NCBI GenBank assembly: GCA_023238725.1
Contig: CM041548.1
Span: forward strand, 19,055,752 to 19,119,751
Direction of reading: 5' to 3'
Source of the DNA: Scortum barcoo
Lineage: Eukaryota > Chordata > Actinopteri > Centrarchiformes > Terapontidae
Length of the DNA stretch: 64,000 nucleotides
Positions 61,207 to 64,000 of this stretch are shown here, one piece after another (position 1 is the stretch's first letter; each line of letters begins with the position of its first letter). The translations under genes and the position numbers were made by a program. The notes beneath the pieces are model-generated. The model ran no database searches. It was not told the origin of the DNA and saw nothing but the letters and a program-made list of their open reading frames with translations.

Positions 61207-64000
61207 AGAATTCACTGAAGTCTTTTGTTTTTCAATGGTGTGACCTCCAGATTTAACAGTGGATTTGTAAATCAGTGGTTCGAGTAACTTCTTGAGTCAC
61301 AAGTATGAAAATGATTTTGAACACATTTCAGGTTGCTGCAGGTTTCATTGAAAAAAAAAGAGACCTTGTGTTGTTAAAAAGCCGTTATTTTATTTTCCAG
61401 GGCTGCTGTACTGACTCTGATTCCCATAAACAGAGACGTGATGTCAAAATCAGACATTTCCAACACAGTTACAGACAAACCTCCAAATATCTAACACCGC
61501 AACAGTAAATGTCAAGTGGCATTGAGTAACATTTTCTCTCTAGACAGAATAATTTTTAATTAACATCAACTGGGAGAAATCTATAGTACTGAAATGGAGC
61601 TGGGCGGATCTCCGGAGAGGATCGGTGTCGTCAGAGTGCTCTGCAGGTTATGTTGATTTCGAAGGCTTGCCTACTTGCACGCCTGTGACAACAAACCCTC
61701 TCGCTCTTTACTATGCTACGCCACCCTCTCCATTCGCATATACTTAATGCAACGAGCTCACAACTGTTCTCTGACGGCTGTCGAAAAAAAACTGTAAATC
61801 TGGGTAAATATAAGAAAGCACCGGCTGAAGAGGATGAGTCAGGTCGAAGAGATGTGTGGAACGCTTGGTCACGAAGTAAGTCATCTGGGCGAACACACTT
61901 TTACTTTTCGCACCGGCAAAAGGAAAACAGCAGACACCTGCGAGGCCCTCAAGATGTAAACTACTCCTCCATGACATTAAACGAGGACACATCAGCGTCA
62001 GAAATCAACTTAATATTTCATTAAGAGGTCAGCTGATTCCACCTATTTGATTACATTAACGAGGGCAGAGTGGTGGAAGGTCGCGCGGAGGATAATGTGA
62101 TCCCGCTGGCCGTAAGCACTCCCAATTACGGCGGCTGCACAGCACAGCTTTCTGCACACATGGCTGTTAATTCACAGCGGTTCTGTCTGTTACTTCCTTC
62201 CCCCGCAGCATCTCACCCCTGATGCTGCAGCTGGACCGGTTTGGTTTCTGATAAGCGGGACCTGATTGAGACAGTTGTTTAAATGCTTAGTTTTTTTTTG
62301 TTTTTTTTTCAGGCCTCCCACGAGCAATTAACTAACACCAATTACCAGGAGAGCGTTCCCCCGGGGTTTGTTGATTCTCTCTCTGGCTCCCTCAGTGTGC
62401 TTTTGAACATCTGTAGTCAAAACCCCCCAAGTGCATTCGGGGTAAACTGAGCCTGCCCGACATCGATGCTCAACCATGAAACCTAATTACACCTCCTGCG
62501 GTATTAATATTTGCGTTTTGACAAACCCGAGCAAACACAAGCATCACGCCAGGGTGTCACAATTATAGTTCAACACGGACTCGTGCCATTGCTGTGTTTT
62601 TTTTAGTAAACCGGATCTGAAGAGGCTTCGTTAGCTGCGAATTCGGTGAAGTCCCGCTCTCCGACAAGGTGGAAAAACAACAATGACACACACCGCTCCC
62701 GGCTCAGGTTTGATTTCCCTCGCAGACACACACACAGAGGCCTTCAGCACGGGCAGGAAATTCACCGAAATAGCAGCATCATTAGAAGCGGTGACGCGGC
62801 GGTAAACAAAAAGGTGGGTCCTCATAAGGCCGACCACCATCCACCAAAGTAAACACAATCTATATTTCAGGAAAGCATAGCTCATGTTTTGCCTTTAAAA
62901 TTCGCTTTTCTAATCATTTTGTCCACTCATCGTCACGTGCGGCCGACTTTGAACAGCAGGTTTGAATCTGAACACAACACTAACACACTGATATGTACAA
63001 AAGAAGAGTCACTGGTTGCTGTAATTGTTCCTTTTCTCTGTCCTGGAGCTGAACTACTCTAATACAGTAAGCGAGAGGGGACAAAACCCACAGTCTTCTC
63101 CAGTGTAGATAATACACTTCAGAGTTTATTTGAAGTTCATATGAGGCTTTTTCTACTCTGAATTAATCAGCAGATGGATAATAACACACAAAAAAAGTTT
63201 GCACTAAAGAAGACACTCTCTTGATGTGATTATTCTTCCATTTGAATGAAGCCAGTCTGGTGTTGCAGGGTCATTCAGGAAAAAAGAAAAAAGAAAGAAC
63301 CTGGTACAAATCATCACTCTGCAGAGAGGCTGCGTCGGCCAGTCAAACCAATTGAACACATGAGAGCTCACATTCCTGGTGGGTAACTCTGCAGTGTTAA
63401 TGCTTCATTTCTACTGCTACCTTGGGATCAGCACGACAAATGACAAAATAATTACAGTCGTGATAACTTTACAGAGTTGTAAAAGAGCATTATGAAGCTT
63501 CCTGCAGAGGTTTAGCATCTGATAAACTCATGGATCTGTTCCTCAGCGTGGACTTCCTGGATTGCATTTCATTGTCTCACACCCCACCAAAGACAGAGCA
63601 CCCAGGTTTCCTTTCGGCCTGAATCCCTGCAAATCCAGCTGCTAAATCCTCATAGAAGCTTCAGACAAACTTTAAAACACACTCAAAAGGGAGGAGGAGA
63701 GGGATTTTTTTCCTCCCCATCCGAAGTGGATTAGGACCGGATCTCTTCAGGGCTGCTAAGGAAACAATTACAGCAAACAAAGAGTCTTTCAGCGCACAGA
63801 TAAGACATGTGAGTGTTGAACCTGTCCTTTAAAAAGAGTCTAAAAACCAACTGAAAACATGGAGATAAAACAGACACTAAACCCCCGTGATAAGAGGACG
63901 CCACTTGTAGGATTTCCTCAGAGTCTCTGTCCATAAACTTCAGCTGAGCACCTCCAAATCCTCCTCAGCCGCTGACAGATGTGAGCAGGATCCCCGGGCC

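Overview
The window is vertebrate nuclear DNA, most likely from a percomorph (spiny-rayed) teleost. Short conserved exons sit in long introns with GT-AG boundaries. There are many (CA)n, (GATA)n and (CAG)n microsatellites and several dispersed repeats of kinds I know from percomorph fish. The two genes I can identify encode animal proteins. No bacterial-style operon, CRISPR array, rRNA or tRNA gene was recognised.

Layout. Both genes lie on the minus strand. (1) Positions 1-36508 hold the 5' end of dst (dystonin/BPAG1), which runs off the left edge. Four exons at about 36.4, 35.6, 32.0 and 25.3 kb encode an N-terminus with a transmembrane segment, matching the mammalian dystonin-a2 isoform. 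A separate first exon at about 17.3 kb encodes a short N-terminus matching dystonin-a1/b. Both routes end in the same splice phase with the same split codon, so they can join the same actin-binding-domain exon, which lies outside the window. (2) Positions 38083-45752 hold a complete eif3e (eIF3 subunit e, INT6): 13 coding exons, 1341 nt including the stop, 446 residues. I placed every splice junction and the frame is unbroken. (3) Positions 45753-64000, upstream of eif3e, hold no exon I recognise. They contain a diverged local duplication, a long GATA microsatellite, dispersed repeats and some unique GC-richer sequence between 59 and 63 kb.

The genes are tandem, with eif3e upstream of dst. 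Only about 1.57 kb separates the eif3e stop codon from the dst-a2 start codon. That gap holds a perfect match to the CTCF core consensus and a (CTG)11 tract (dst sense) just upstream of the dst-a2 start. The two genes have unrelated roles, one in translation initiation and one as a cytoskeletal linker. Their closeness suggests a regulatory boundary rather than a shared pathway. In human they are on different chromosomes (DST 6p12, EIF3E 8q23), so the pairing is lineage-specific.

I found no new multi-gene system. The observations most worth following are the dst promoter/N-terminus architecture, the CTCF site between the genes, two unusual local duplications, and recurring RFX X-box-like palindromes.
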